From a bacterium (lineage in GTDB: Bacteria; UBA8248): 64,000 nucleotides of DNA. The notes under the pieces are model-generated. The model saw nothing but the letters and a program-made list of their open reading frames with translations, ran no database searches and had not been told where the DNA came from. The translations under genes and the position numbers were made by a program. Position 1 is the stretch's first letter, and every line of letters begins with the position of its first letter. The stretch is from positions 57,491 to 121,490 of the forward strand of contig JAJDYR010000005.1 in NCBI GenBank assembly GCA_022825065.1. The letters run 5' to 3'. Shown one piece after another: positions 9,042 to 20,301 of this stretch.

Positions 9042-9430
9042 CAACTCATTTCAAATGTTTTGAGTAAACGCTTCTTTAATTCTTGAGCAGCAGAAGTCAT
9101 ATTCGCGTCATCTTCCAAGGCGTAAGATTCCCACAAAAACGCCATTTCCTCGTAGAGCATTTTCTCTAAATCCTTCAAGCTGTCCCCATAAACAGAGATA
9201 TTCAATTCTTCATGTTCTATCTCGTAATAAGGTTTTTCATCGTTTTGGAAGAAATAGAATTTGAGGGATGATGATTTAGGAGTCAGAGAATCTCCATTCT
9301 CCAGGGGCACTTTCCTTACTTCGATTTGGAGACATGAACGTGTTGGTTCATCAGATTTTTCATTTTGGGTCGTCCAATTTTCCCAACCATTCTGTTCTAT
9401 GCCTGAGGGGTACTCGATAGTTATTTTCAT
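9041..9430 (-). CDS. Small acidic protein, candidate antitoxin partner
   Basis: 129-residue acidic protein of unknown function. It begins with a beta-type stretch (MKITIEYPSG), has a mid-region strand-rich part (EIEHEELNISVYGDS) and ends with helices (DLEKMLYEEMAFLWESYAL, then AAQELKKRLLKTF). An acidic, larger first gene overlapping a basic, smaller second gene by a TGATG junction is a common layout of type II antitoxin-toxin pairs. I recognise no DNA-binding motif, so the antitoxin role is inference from layout and charge only. Base composition is low-GC compared with the surrounding core genes. Confidence 0.6.
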   Translation of the reverse strand: MKITIEYPSGIEQNGWENWTTQNEKSDEPTRSCLQIEVRKVPLENGDSLTPKSSSLKFYFFQNDEKPYYEIEHEELNISVYGDSLKDLEKMLYEEMAFLWESYALEDDANMTSAAQELKKRLLKTFEMS

Positions 9431-9435
9431 CTCAA

Positions 9436-9696
9436 CTATCTCCTTTGCCGGAGTGATGGGTGTGATTGCACCACGCGAACGACATTATGGCTCAGGATGG
9501 TGTATATTGGATGCCCTTCCGCGTCCCATTGGTCTTTTGCTCTTATAACCCCGGAAACAACCAACTTGACCCGCAAGATGGTTCCGTCATTCAATGTGTA
9601 TTCATTGAATTTCTCGTTAGAATTGTCGATAGGTATGTCTAATCCCTTGATGGGAGGATTGTTCGGGACGGGAATATTTACTTCATGGTACTCCAT
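9436..9696 (-). CDS. Small conserved hypothetical protein, first gene of the cassette
   Basis: 86-residue protein with an excellent ribosome binding site (AAAAGGAG, eight to nine bases before ATG 9696). The core reads EYTLNDGTILRVKLV followed by VIRAKDQWDAEGHPIYT and a short VVRVV strand. Small proteins with a G.(I/V)LRVK...V.R...Q.D.EG.P.Y pattern are familiar to me as uncharacterised proteins in several phyla. No function is known to me. Only a few bases separate it from the next gene, so the three form one transcription unit. Confidence 0.6.
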   Translation of the reverse strand: MEYHEVNIPVPNNPPIKGLDIPIDNSNEKFNEYTLNDGTILRVKLVVSGVIRAKDQWDAEGHPIYTILSHNVVRVVQSHPSLRQRR

Positions 9697-9771
9697 GGTG
9701 TACTCCTTTTAATCTCCCGGTATTCCTTGCCGGAAATGAATGGTTGCAACCGATTTTTGCCGATTAGCGCC

Positions 9772-9800
9772 AATCTATTGATCCGGGGATGTTCCGTCAA
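9772..9800 (-). promoter_or_regulatory. Possible sigma70-type promoter of the small-gene cassette
   Basis: On the minus strand TTGACG (9800-9795) is followed after 17 bases by TAGATT (9777-9772). It lies about 75 bases upstream of the first cassette gene. The -35 is strong and the -10 weak. Confidence 0.3.
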
Positions 9801-9931
9801 TTAAAGACTTGAGAATACGCACGGATCAAACTTGGGTGATATGTCCTCTTCGCCATCAGCAGTACTCATATTCGATACGCAATTCACCCTCAAACATAGG
9901 CGCTGAGATAGTTGAAACCAATGTTGCGCCT

Positions 9932-10041
9932 GGAACGGGGCAACAACGGATTGATCCTCTTGGGAAAGGCGAATTTTCGAAGTGTCTCTCCGCGTTTTGC
10001 GGAGGCTTTTCATTATAAATTTGCGACGTCCTTTTCGCAAT
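9932..10041. repeat. 110-bp direct repeat, copy 2 (orphan mrcA leader)
   Basis: Second copy of the sequence at 8524-8633. It keeps the AAGAGG ribosome binding site and TTG start on the minus strand. Translation from that TTG diverges at once from PBP1A and stops after about 18 codons (TGA at about 9886-9884). It therefore looks like a non-functional remnant of a duplicated insertion target. Confidence 0.8.
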
Positions 10042-10064
10042 CACTGAAAAAAAGCAATTGCTCG

Positions 10065-10093
10065 TTGACAAGGGCGGGCAGGGTCTACATAAA
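10065..10093 (+). promoter_or_regulatory. Sigma70-type promoter for the HNH gene
   Basis: A perfect TTGACA at 10065-10070 is followed by a 17-base spacer and CATAAA at 10088-10093. The proposed HNH start is 60 bases further on. Confidence 0.45.
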
Positions 10094-10152
10094 GGGATGC
10101 GCAAACCGTGTGTGTATCCCGTCGCCCACTTGTCTCAAGGGGAGCGTATAGG

Positions 10153-10680
10153 GTGATCGAGCAATCGCGGGTTCTGGTGCTCAACCAGACGTATGAGCCG
10201 ATAAACGTCTGCAACGCGCGTCGTGCGATTCGCATGATGATCAACGGAAAAGCCGATACCGTCGAGACGAACGGTTTGCTCGTCCGCAGCGAAGCGATGG
10301 AGTTTCACCTGCCCGCCGTCATACGGTTGAGAACGTATGTGTATGTTCCGCGCCGAAGCCGGATTCCGTTCAGCAAGAAGAACGTGATGCGCCGAGACGA
10401 GAACACCTGTCAGTATTGCGGGGCGAAAGGCGGGTATCTGACGGTGGATCATGTCTTGCCGCGTTCCCGCGGCGGCCGCTCCACGTGGGAGAACGTGGTT
10501 TGCAGTTGCCGGAGATGCAATGCGAAAAAAGGGGACCGAACGCCGGACGAGGCCGGACTGAAGCTGAAAAAACAGCCTCATAAGCCGAAATCGTTCATAT
10601 TCCATCACCTGAATCATCGTTTTCCCCGTGCAGTGCAGCAAGTATGGGAAAAATACCTGCAACCCACGCCTCTCGTCTGA
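10153..10680 (+). CDS. HNH endonuclease family protein
   Basis: 175-residue protein of the widespread stand-alone HNH nuclease family that opens with VLVLNQTYEPINVCNARRA. The zinc-ribbon HNH core is at the centre: CQYCG, then the catalytic TVDHVLPRSRGG, the Asn in TWENVV, and CRRCNAKKGDRTP completing the metal-binding Cys set. GTG 10153 is chosen as start because AAGGGGAG lies seven bases upstream and the family N-terminus begins there. An ATG/GTG about 45 bases upstream is in frame but has no ribosome binding site. The family is often annotated as a possible restriction-like or repair nuclease; its cellular role is unknown. Confidence 0.88.
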   Translation: MIEQSRVLVLNQTYEPINVCNARRAIRMMINGKADTVETNGLLVRSEAMEFHLPAVIRLRTYVYVPRRSRIPFSKKNVMRRDENTCQYCGAKGGYLTVDHVLPRSRGGRSTWENVVCSCRRCNAKKGDRTPDEAGLKLKKQPHKPKSFIFHHLNHRFPRAVQQVWEKYLQPTPLV

Positions 10681-10767
10681 CCCGCAAGGTTTATCAGCCT
10701 TCCTTTATCCGCTAAACTTTTACCCGCCCGTTTTTCGAGCGCCTGACCCGGAGGCAGAGGACCCTTC

Positions 10768-12773
<2,006 letters not shown>

Positions 12774-12777
<4 letters not shown>

Positions 12778-14687
12778 GTGATTCCGCCCTTTCCCCCAGT
12801 TCCGTTTCCCTGGGCGAGGACCGCTCGTTTTTGAAGTCCCTGCCCGAAAAACCGGGGATATACATTTTCAGGAACCGGACGGGGGACGTGCTCTACGTCG
12901 GCAAGGCCTTGCGCCTGAGAAGCCGGGTGCGCAGTTATTTCGCCAAAAGGGCGGGCCGGGGTCCCTGGATTCAGAAGATGGTGGAGGAATCATCCACGGT
13001 TGAGCACATCGTGACGGCCAATGAAATCGAGGCGCTCATCCTGGAGAGCAATTATGTCAAGAAGCACAAGCCCCGCCACAACGTGCTCCTGCGCGACGAC
13101 AAGCATTTCCCCTACATGAAGCTGAGCACGAGTGAGGACTACCCACGCCTGAGCATCGTCCGCCGCCCCGCGGGTGACGGGGATTCCTACCTGGGGCCCT
13201 TCCCCTCGGCGAGCAGCCTGCGGCGCACGATTCGCTTCCTGCAGAAGACGTTTCACATCAGGCCCTGCACGGGCGGGCTGGAGGACAAGACGGCGAAGCG
13301 GTGCATCTATTTCCAGATGGGCCAGTGCCTGGGGCCGTGCGACGATCTGCAAAGCAAAGATGCGTACAGGGGCGGCGTTGACGACGCGCTTGATTTCCTC
13401 AAGGGGAAGAACCAGGAGCTGGTTCGAAGACTCAGGAAACAGATGCAGGAATACTCCGAAGATTTGCAATACGAGGCCGCCGCCAAGGTGCGGGATCAGA
13501 TCCAGGGCATCGAGCACGTCACCGAGCGGCAGACCATGCTTTCGGTGAAGGGGGGCGATCAGGACGTGCTCGGCTGCCACCGGGAGGAAGAGAAAGCGAC
13601 GTTTCGCCTGTTTTTCATCAGGGGCGGCAGGCTGCTGGGCGACCAGGGATTCCACGTCGCCGCCCGCGAGGGCGTTCCCGACGGAGAGGTCGTCTCCGCG
13701 TTCGTGAAGCAGTATTACGGGGGCAAGACGTTTTTTCCCGATGAAGTGCTCCTGCCCTCCGCCGTGGGCGACGCTTCGCTCATCGCGCAGTGGTTGTCCG
13801 GAAAGCGGGGGAAAAAGGTGTCCGTTTTTCATCCCCGGCGGGGGAACAAGCGCCGGCTGGTCGAGATGGCGAGCGAGAACGCTTCGCACGCCCGGGAGCA
13901 GGAAAACGCCCAGCTCAGCAAGGAACAGCAAACGCTGGAAGAGATTCGACAGGCGCTGGCACTCGAGGAGTTGCCGGTTCGGATTGAAGCGTTCGACGTA
14001 TCGAACCTGCAGGGGAGCAACATCGTCGGCGCCAGCGTCATGTTCCAGGACGGGCGCCCGCTCAAGGACGGCTACCGCCGCTACAGGATCAGGAGCGTGG
14101 CGGAAACGCCGGACGATTATTCTTCCATGCGCGAGATCGTTTTCCGGCGCCTGGAGCGTCTGGTGAACGAGGGGGGCGAGATGCCCGACCTCCTGCTCAT
14201 CGACGGCGGGAAGGGGCAGCTTTCATCGGCCGCCTCGGCGCTTGAGGAACTCGGGCTTGCGGACGTGGCGCTCTGCGCGATTGCGAAGGGGAGAAGTTCC
14301 GAGAACCCCGATTCGCAGGACGTGATTTTTCTGCCCGGCCAGTCGGACCCCATCAGGCTCCAGGAGGGAAGCGCGCCGAAGCTCATGCTTCAAAAGATTC
14401 GCGACGAGGTGCACCGCTTCGTCCTGACGTTCCACCGGACGCGGCGCAGACGCACCGGGATCAGGAGTGGCCTCGATGACGTGCCCGGCTTGGGCCCCAA
14501 GCGCAGGCGCGCGCTTCTGAGGACCTTCGGGAGCCTGCGGGGCGTTCTGGAGGCGAGCGACCTCAAGCTCCTGGAAGTGGAGGGCATCACGCCGAAACTC
14601 GTCGCCGCCTTGCGGGAAAAGCTCGGGGGTGAGAGCCCCCTCGCCGAAGGAGCCGGGAAAGGTGTTTCCCGGGCCAGCGAATCTTGA
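12774..14687 (+). CDS. uvrC: UvrABC excinuclease subunit C
   Basis: Dual-incision nuclease of excision repair. 637 residues. An N-terminal GIY-YIG domain (KPGIYIFRN...[13 protein letters not shown]) makes the 3' cut. A central UVR motif ([17 protein letters not shown]) contacts UvrB. The RNase H-like endonuclease domain begins at [20 protein letters not shown] and contains [13 protein letters not shown], for the 5' cut. A C-terminal tandem helix-hairpin-helix ([18 protein letters not shown]...[12 protein letters not shown]) binds DNA. It starts within the uvrB stop codon and ends with TGA that overlaps the TTG start of lnt, making a three-gene translationally coupled run. Confidence 0.97.
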
Positions 14688-16219
14688 GAGCGAAGGACGT
14701 CGGCTATTCCATATTCTCGGGCCTTTTGGTGGCGTCTCTGTTCCCGCCGTTCCAGTTCGAGGTCCTGGCCTGGATCGCGCTCGTTCCCCTCTTGTGGGTC
14801 CTCGAGGGCAAGAAACCGCACGAAGCGTTTATGCTGGGGCTGGTGAGCGGCCTGGTTTCATTCGGAATCATCATCTGGTGGGTGAAGATTTCCATGGCCA
14901 CCTACGGGGGGCTGCCGGCGTCGCTCGCGTGGCTGATTACCGCCGTCCTCGCGCTCTATCTGGCGCTCTACCCGGCGCTGTTCGCATTTTTCATGGTGCG
15001 CATCCATGCGGGAGGCTCCGTTCTCACTTTCCTGCTCGCCGCGCCGCTGTGGGTCTCTCTGGAGCTCCTGCGCGCCTATTTCATGACCGGCTTCCCGTGG
15101 GCGCTGCTGGGCTATAGCCAGTACCGCTACCTGCACGTCATCCAGATCGCCGATCTGGTGGGCGTATACGGCGTGTCGTTCTTCATCGTGTTCGTCAACG
15201 CGGCGATCTGGCATTTCTTCCGTTTTCCCCGGAAAGCGCCCTTCGCCCTCGCCATCGGCGTTTCGCTCGCCGCGGCGTTCGTTTGGGGTTATGGCTATCT
15301 GCGGCTTCATGAGGTGCCCATCGAGACGGCGGGCGCGGCGCGCGCGGTCGGCATCGTTCAGGGAAACGTCGATCAGTCCGTGAAGTGGGCCCCCAGGTGG
15401 CGGAAGGGCATTCTCGAGAAGATGGGGAAGCTGACGAAGAACGTGAGGGAGCGTTTCCCGAAAGCTGAATCGACAGCTCCCCCCCTCATCGTCTGGCCGG
15501 AGGCGGCGGCGCCCCTTGTTTACCAACGCCACGCTTCCGAGAGAAGGTATCTCCGTGAAATCGCGAAAGATACGGATTCCTATCTGCTGTTCGGCGTCCT
15601 CGGGAGGCGTGACGTGAAACAGGGCCCGAAATTGACGAACTCGGCCTATCTCCTCGGACCGGACGGCGTCGAATCCGGCCGGTACGACAAGATGCACCTG
15701 CTTCCCTTCGGCGAATATGTCCCGCTCGGCAAGTTGTTGTTTTTCGTAAAAAAACTCGTGCCGGTCATCGGGGCGTTCAAACCCGGGGACAAGCCTGAGA
15801 TATTCGCCGCCGCAAAAGGGAAATTCGGCGTCCTGATTTGTTTCGAAGTCATTTTCCCCCGCGTGGTGCGGCGCATGAAGAACGCGCAGTTTCTCGTCAA
15901 CATCACGAACGATGCGTGGTTCGGAAAGACGGCGGCTTCCGAGCAGCACCTGTCGATGGTGGCGTTCCGGGCGGTGGAGTTCCGGATGCCTGTCGTCCGC
16001 TCGGCCAACACGGGGATCAGCGCGCTCATCGACCCCACCGGAGCGATTCGGGTAAGAAGCCCCCTTTTCGAGGAGTGGATACACGCCGACGTCATTTCGC
16101 TGAAAAAAGATCGTCCCAGCATGTACGCAAGGGTGGGGGATACGTTCGCCTATATCTGTGTTTTCTTGTCCGTGGCGGCGGTTTTGTTGTTCCGCTCCAG
16201 ACGGGGCTCCCGGATGTGA
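14684..16219 (+). CDS. lnt: Apolipoprotein N-acyltransferase
   Basis: Inner-membrane enzyme that adds the third acyl chain to the N-terminal Cys of lipoproteins, a prerequisite for Lol export. 511 residues. About seven hydrophobic segments lie in the first 210 residues, then a periplasmic nitrilase-like domain with the catalytic Glu in VWPEAA, a Lys/Glu-containing HLLPFGEYVPL segment and the nucleophile Cys in GVLICFEVIFP, followed by NITNDAWFG. A final hydrophobic helix precedes the basic C-terminus. The start is TTG 14684, overlapping the uvrC stop. It sits upstream of the Lol genes in the same run. Confidence 0.95.
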   Translation: MRAKDVGYSIFSGLLVASLFPPFQFEVLAWIALVPLLWVLEGKKPHEAFMLGLVSGLVSFGIIIWWVKISMATYGGLPASLAWLITAVLALYLALYPALFAFFMVRIHAGGSVLTFLLAAPLWVSLELLRAYFMTGFPWALLGYSQYRYLHVIQIADLVGVYGVSFFIVFVNAAIWHFFRFPRKAPFALAIGVSLAAAFVWGYGYLRLHEVPIETAGAARAVGIVQGNVDQSVKWAPRWRKGILEKMGKLTKNVRERFPKAESTAPPLIVWPEAAAPLVYQRHASERRYLREIAKDTDSYLLFGVLGRRDVKQGPKLTNSAYLLGPDGVESGRYDKMHLLPFGEYVPLGKLLFFVKKLVPVIGAFKPGDKPEIFAAAKGKFGVLICFEVIFPRVVRRMKNAQFLVNITNDAWFGKTAASEQHLSMVAFRAVEFRMPVVRSANTGISALIDPTGAIRVRSPLFEEWIHADVISLKKDRPSMYARVGDTFAYICVFLSVAAVLLFRSRRGSRM

Positions 16220-16263
16220 TATGATGGCTGGAACCGCCCCGGTAGGCCCCATGCCTGGGGGTC

Positions 16264-17419
16264 ATGAAGTTCGATTTCGAAAGATTGGAGATGCAGATGG
16301 AAGATTTATGCAGGAAATGTGAGCAACTGGAGGCGCGCCTCCTTGAACTGCGAGGGCGGCTTTGACCTCGATCGACTGGGAGCGGAATGCGCGAAACTCG
16401 ATAAACTCGCCGGAGAAGAGGATTTCTGGAACGACCCCGAAGCCGCCCAGAGCACGCTGAAAAAGCGCGCTTCGCTTGAAAAAACGATCCGCAGCTGGGA
16501 GAACCTCAGCGGGAGGCTCAACGAGCAGAAAGAGTTTCTCCAGCTTCTCCAGATGGAAGAAACGTCCGAATCGGAACTCCTGAGCGAAATCGAAAATGCT
16601 CTTTCCTCTCTTTTCAAGGAGATAGAGCGCCTGGAGTTCCACCTGGTCATGGACTCCGAAGAAGACAGGGCCAACGCCATATTCTCCGTGAACGCGGGCG
16701 CAGGCGGCGTCGAAAGCCAGGATTGGGCCGAAATGCTCTTGCGCATGTACACGCGATGGGCGGAGGAGAAGGGGTATCAGGCGCGCCTCGTTTCCATACT
16801 CGGAGGGGAGGAGGCCGGCATCAAAAACGCTACCCTGATCATCCAGGGGGACTATGCTTACGGGTATCTTCGGGCGGAAGTCGGCGTGCATCGCCTGATC
16901 AGGATTTCACCTTTCGACGCCAGCGCGAAGAGACACACCTCTTTCGCTTCCGTGGATGTCGTTCCGGAAGTGTCGGATGACGTGGAAATCGAGATCGATG
17001 AGAACGATTTGCGCATTGACGTGTTCAGGAGTTCGGGCGCCGGCGGCCAGCATGTGAACACCACGGATTCCGCGGTAAGGATTACGCACATGCCCACGGG
17101 CATCGTGGTCTCATGCCAGAACGAGCGAAGCCAGCACAAGAACCGCGCGACGGCCATGAAGCTGCTGCGCGGCCAGTTGTACGAAATGGAGAAACGAAAG
17201 CGGGACGAGGAAAAAGAAGCGCAGCACGCCATGAAGAAAACCATCGGGTTCGGGAGCCAGATCCGTTCCTACACCCTGCACCCCTACCGGATGGTGAAGG
17301 ATCACCGAACGGACGTGGAGCGCTCGGACGTGAACGCCGTATTGGACGGGAATATCGATGCGTTCATTGACGCCTATCTCCTCTCATTGATACAGGAGAA
17401 GGCGAATGCGCGCGCGTAA
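16264..17419 (+). CDS. prfB: Peptide chain release factor 2, made by programmed +1 frameshift
   Basis: Class I release factor reading UAA and UGA. The coding sequence is join(16264..16362, 16364..17419). The zero frame begins at ATG 16264 (MKFDFERLEMQMEDL...) and reaches an in-frame UGA at 16363 in the context CUU UGA C. A +1 shift continues into the long frame with DLDRLGAEC. The downstream frame carries the SPF anticodon-mimic tripeptide (RISPFDAS), which marks RF2 rather than RF1, and the catalytic GGQ (SGAGGQHVNT). Predicted length is about 384 aa; starts at the Mets around 16291 or 16297 would give a length nearer the usual 365. It sits between lnt and lysS. Confidence 0.95.
16352..16366 (+). 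promoter_or_regulatory. prfB programmed +1 frameshift site
   Basis: Slippery CTT at 16360-16362 is followed by TGA C (16363-16366). A Shine-Dalgarno-like GAGGG at 16352-16356 lies three bases before CTT, as in the E. coli autoregulatory site. Low RF2 lets the ribosome slip and make more RF2. Confidence 0.93.
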
Positions 17420-17467
17420 TCGCCGCCGGCCGAGCCGGATGGATGCGAATGGGGAAATCACGGTTCT

Positions 17468-19039
17468 ATGAACGCGGAAAGAGAGCATGGGAGGAGCGCC
17501 CCCGTGGCGGATGAAGCGCCATCGTCGCCGGATGAGCGGGACGATGAAAACATTTTGACCCAGCAGCGGAGGAAGAAGCTCGAGGGGATTCGGGCGTCAG
17601 GCGCCAATCCCTTCGTGAACCGGTTTTCGACGACGCACCAGGTTGGCGTCATCGTCGGGGAATTCCGTGACGTGCCGGCGGACGGTTTCGATGAGGCAAA
17701 AGAGGCGGATTATTCCGTGGCGGGGAGAATCATCGCCAAGCGGGTGCAGGGGAAGGTCGCCTTTGTCGATCTGCGCGACGGTACGGGACAGATCCAGCTG
17801 TTCATCCGGATGAACGAGATCGGCGAGGAGGCTTTCCAGTCCGCGAAGGATCTCGACATCGGCGATATCGTCGGGGCGGAGGGCGGGGTGTTCCGGACGA
17901 GGATGGGCGAACTCTCCATCTGGGTCCGCCGGATGAGCCTCCTGACGAAAAGTTTGCGGCCCCTGCCGGAAAAGTGGCATGGCCTGAGAAACGTGGAGGC
18001 CCGCTACCGGCAGCGGTATGTGGACCTGATCGCAAACCCCGAGGTGGTCGAGGTATTCCGGGTGCGAACCCGGATGATTCAGTCGATACGCCGCTTTCTG
18101 GATGATCTGAATTTTATCGAGGTCGAGACCCCGATGATGCAGGCCATCGCCGGCGGAGCGACGGCCAGGCCGTTCACCACCTACCACAATACCCTGGAAA
18201 TGCCCTTGTTCCTCCGCGTGGCGCCCGAGCTCTACCTCAAGCGCCTGGTTGTGGGAGGGATGGATCGCGTCTACGAGATCAACCGCAATTTCAGGAATGA
18301 AGGCATATCCACGCAGCACAACCCCGAATTCACCATGCTGGAATTCTATATGGCGTATGCGGACTACAACGACCTGATGGCTTTGACGGAAAAGATGCTG
18401 GCGTCGCTGGCCCGGGAGATTCTGGGGGATGACGCGCTGAAATACGGGGACGAGGAAATCTCGTTTCGCCCGCCCTGGGCGCGGTATGAATGGCGCGATT
18501 CCATCGTGGCGGTGGGCGGGGCGCCGGACGACGTGTTGGAAGACCGGGAAAAAGCCCGCCTTTTCGCGAGAAAAATAGCGGAACCCAAGGGGTATCCCAT
18601 ACCGGACGAGATGAGCCACGCCCACATCCTGGAGTATCTGTTCGAGGAACTGGTGGAGCCGAAGCTCAGGCAGCCCACATTCGTCCATGATTTCCCGAAA
18701 GCCCTTTCCCCGCTTTCCAAGAGCAGGGAAGACGACCCGGATACCGTGGAGCGGTTCGAGCTCATCATCGCCGGGCGCGAGATCGCCAACGCCTACACGG
18801 AGTTGAACGATCCCGACGATCAGCGCGCGCGGTTCGAGCAGCAGGAAGCGAAGAGAGCAGCCGGTGATGAGGAAGCCCATGAGATCGACTGGGATTACCT
18901 GACGGCCCTGGAATACGGCCTGCCGCCTACGGCCGGCGAGGGGATCGGGATCGACAGGCTCGCGATGCTGCTGACGAACACGCATTCGATTCGCGACGTC
19001 ATCCTTTTCCCCCTGCTGCGCAAACACCAGGACGGATGA
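17468..19039 (+). CDS. lysS: Lysyl-tRNA synthetase, class II
   Basis: Charges tRNA-Lys. 523 residues. The N-terminal region to about residue 40 is an acidic, low-complexity extension before the conserved [18 protein letters not shown]. The OB-fold anticodon-binding domain ([19 protein letters not shown]) follows. The class II catalytic core has motif 1 around IEVETPMMQ, motif 2 [19 protein letters not shown] and motif 3 [14 protein letters not shown] 17468 is the only good start before the extension, though its ribosome binding site is weak. The stop overlaps the lolC start. Confidence 0.97.
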   Translation: MNAEREHGRSAPVADEAPSSPDERDDENILTQQRRKKLEGIRASGANPFVNRFSTTHQVGVIVGEFRDVPADGFDEAKEADYSVAGRIIAKRVQGKVAFVDLRDGTGQIQLFIRMNEIGEEAFQSAKDLDIGDIVGAEGGVFRTRMGELSIWVRRMSLLTKSLRPLPEKWHGLRNVEARYRQRYVDLIANPEVVEVFRVRTRMIQSIRRFLDDLNFIEVETPMMQAIAGGATARPFTTYHNTLEMPLFLRVAPELYLKRLVVGGMDRVYEINRNFRNEGISTQHNPEFTMLEFYMAYADYNDLMALTEKMLASLAREILGDDALKYGDEEISFRPPWARYEWRDSIVAVGGAPDDVLEDREKARLFARKIAEPKGYPIPDEMSHAHILEYLFEELVEPKLRQPTFVHDFPKALSPLSKSREDDPDTVERFELIIAGREIANAYTELNDPDDQRARFEQQEAKRAAGDEEAHEIDWDYLTALEYGLPPTAGEGIGIDRLAMLLTNTHSIRDVILFPLLRKHQDG

Positions 19040-20301
19040 TGTCTTTATCCACGGAACTGTTCATCGGCTTCAGGCATTTGCGCTCGCGGAGCAAACTCGC
19101 CTTCGTCTCGCTCACCACCTGGATATCGGTGCTGGGCATCGCGCTGGGCGTGGCCACCCTCATCGTCGTCGTGGGCGTCATGACCGGGTTCCAGCGCGAA
19201 TTCCGCGACAAGATACTGGGCACGCAGAGTCATATCGTCATCACGAGGTCCGGCGCTACCCTGATGCGCGAATGGCGCGATATCCTGCAGAAGGCGCGCG
19301 ATCATGAGGGCGTGGTGGCGGCGAGTCCTTTCGTCTACGGGCAGGCGATGTTCTCGTTCAACAACCGCGTGCTGGGCGCGGTGGTGCGCGGCATCGTTCC
19401 GGATCAGGAAATCGACGTGACGGACATCAGAAGGTACCTGAAGGACGGTGTGCTGAAAAAGATTCTGGAGAAAACCAGCGCGGGCAGGCCCGGCATCATC
19501 ATCGGGGCCGAACTCGCGAAGAACCTGCACCTCAAAGAGGGCGACACGGTGATGATGGTCAGCCCCGTGGGGGTGGTTACGCCGATGGGCCTGGTGCCCC
19601 GGACGAAAAAGTTTCAGGTGGTGGGGATCTTCCGCAGCGGCTTTTATCAGTACGACGCCGGACTCTCGTTCATCTCGATGAAAGAGAGCCAGGCATTCTT
19701 CGGGTTCGGCAAATCCGTGACGGGGGTGCATTTGCGCGTGCAGGACATTTTTTCGGCGGAGCGCATTTCCCGCAAGATTCAGGGAACGCTCTCGGGGAAT
19801 TATTTGTCGCGCTCCTGGCAGGAAATGAACCGCAACCTGTTTTCCGCGCTGAAAACGGAAAAAACCACGCTCACCATCCTTCTTCTCCTCGTCGTCGTCG
19901 TGGCCGCCTTCAACATCATCGGCTCTCTGGTCATGGTGGTGATGGAGAAGGGGCGTGAAATCGCGATCCTGAAGTCGATGGGGGCTACGAGCGGCGCAAT
20001 CCTGAGGATATTCTTCGTGCAAGGCGCCTTCATAGGCCTGTTGGGCGCTGTACTGGGAACAGGCGGAGGACTCGTTCTGGGGTGGAATCTCCATATCGTC
20101 GAGGATTTCCTGGAACGCGCCTTTGGTCTGGACATACTACCGCCCAGCGTTTACCATATAGAGAAATTACCGGTGCAGATGACGCCATTTGATGTATCTG
20201 TTACTGCAGTGGTTGCTTTTATTATCTGTTTGGCGGCGACACTTTATCCAGCGTGGCGGGCTTCTCGCGTCGATCCGGTAGAAAATCTCCGTTATGGTTG
20301 A
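19036..20301 (+). CDS. lolC: Lipoprotein-releasing system permease LolC/LolE
   Basis: Transmembrane subunit of the LolCDE ABC transporter, which extracts mature lipoproteins from the inner membrane and passes them to LolA. 421 residues. One N-terminal helix ([19 protein letters not shown]) precedes a large periplasmic MacB-like domain (about 45-270). Three C-terminal helices follow ([36 protein letters not shown] and a last one near residue 395). There is only one LolC/E-type gene, so the complex may contain a homodimer. The start overlaps lysS (ATGA) and the end overlaps lolD by 8 bases. Confidence 0.93.
   Translation: MMSLSTELFIGFRHLRSRSKLAFVSLTTWISVLGIALGVATLIVVVGVMTGFQREFRDKILGTQSHIVITRSGATLMREWRDILQKARDHEGVVAASPFVYGQAMFSFNNRVLGAVVRGIVPDQEIDVTDIRRYLKDGVLKKILEKTSAGRPGIIIGAELAKNLHLKEGDTVMMVSPVGVVTPMGLVPRTKKFQVVGIFRSGFYQYDAGLSFISMKESQAFFGFGKSVTGVHLRVQDIFSAERISRKIQGTLSGNYLSRSWQEMNRNLFSALKTEKTTLTILLLLVVVVAAFNIIGSLVMVVMEKGREIAILKSMGATSGAILRIFFVQGAFIGLLGAVLGTGGGLVLGWNLHIVEDFLERAFGLDILPPSVYHIEKLPVQMTPFDVSVTAVVAFIICLAATLYPAWRASRVDPVENLRYG

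Larger units (their letters stand above)
8640..9931. other. Low-GC insert carrying three small genes, bracketed by direct repeats
   Basis: This segment is clearly more AT-rich than its neighbours and holds three short minus-strand genes in tight succession. It lies between two copies of the mrcA leader, as if it had been inserted between mrcA and the divergent HNH gene with duplication of the target region. No integrase, transposase or terminal inverted repeat is seen. The layout suggests a small horizontally acquired cassette, probably of toxin-antitoxin type. Confidence 0.6.

Noticed and set aside
8640..9931. Low-GC insert as an insertion sequence
   Set aside because: No transposase gene and no terminal inverted repeats; the flanks are long direct repeats of a gene leader.
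14858..16252. 464-codon minus-strand frame opposite lnt
   Set aside because: Antisense shadow, low-complexity charged translation.
16363..16365. In-frame stop in prfB as a sequencing error or pseudogene
   Set aside because: The context (GAGGG, CTT TGA C, RF2 motifs) is the known programmed frameshift.
17597..19027. 476-codon minus-strand frame opposite lysS
   Set aside because: Shadow of lysS; composition is biased and no motif is found.
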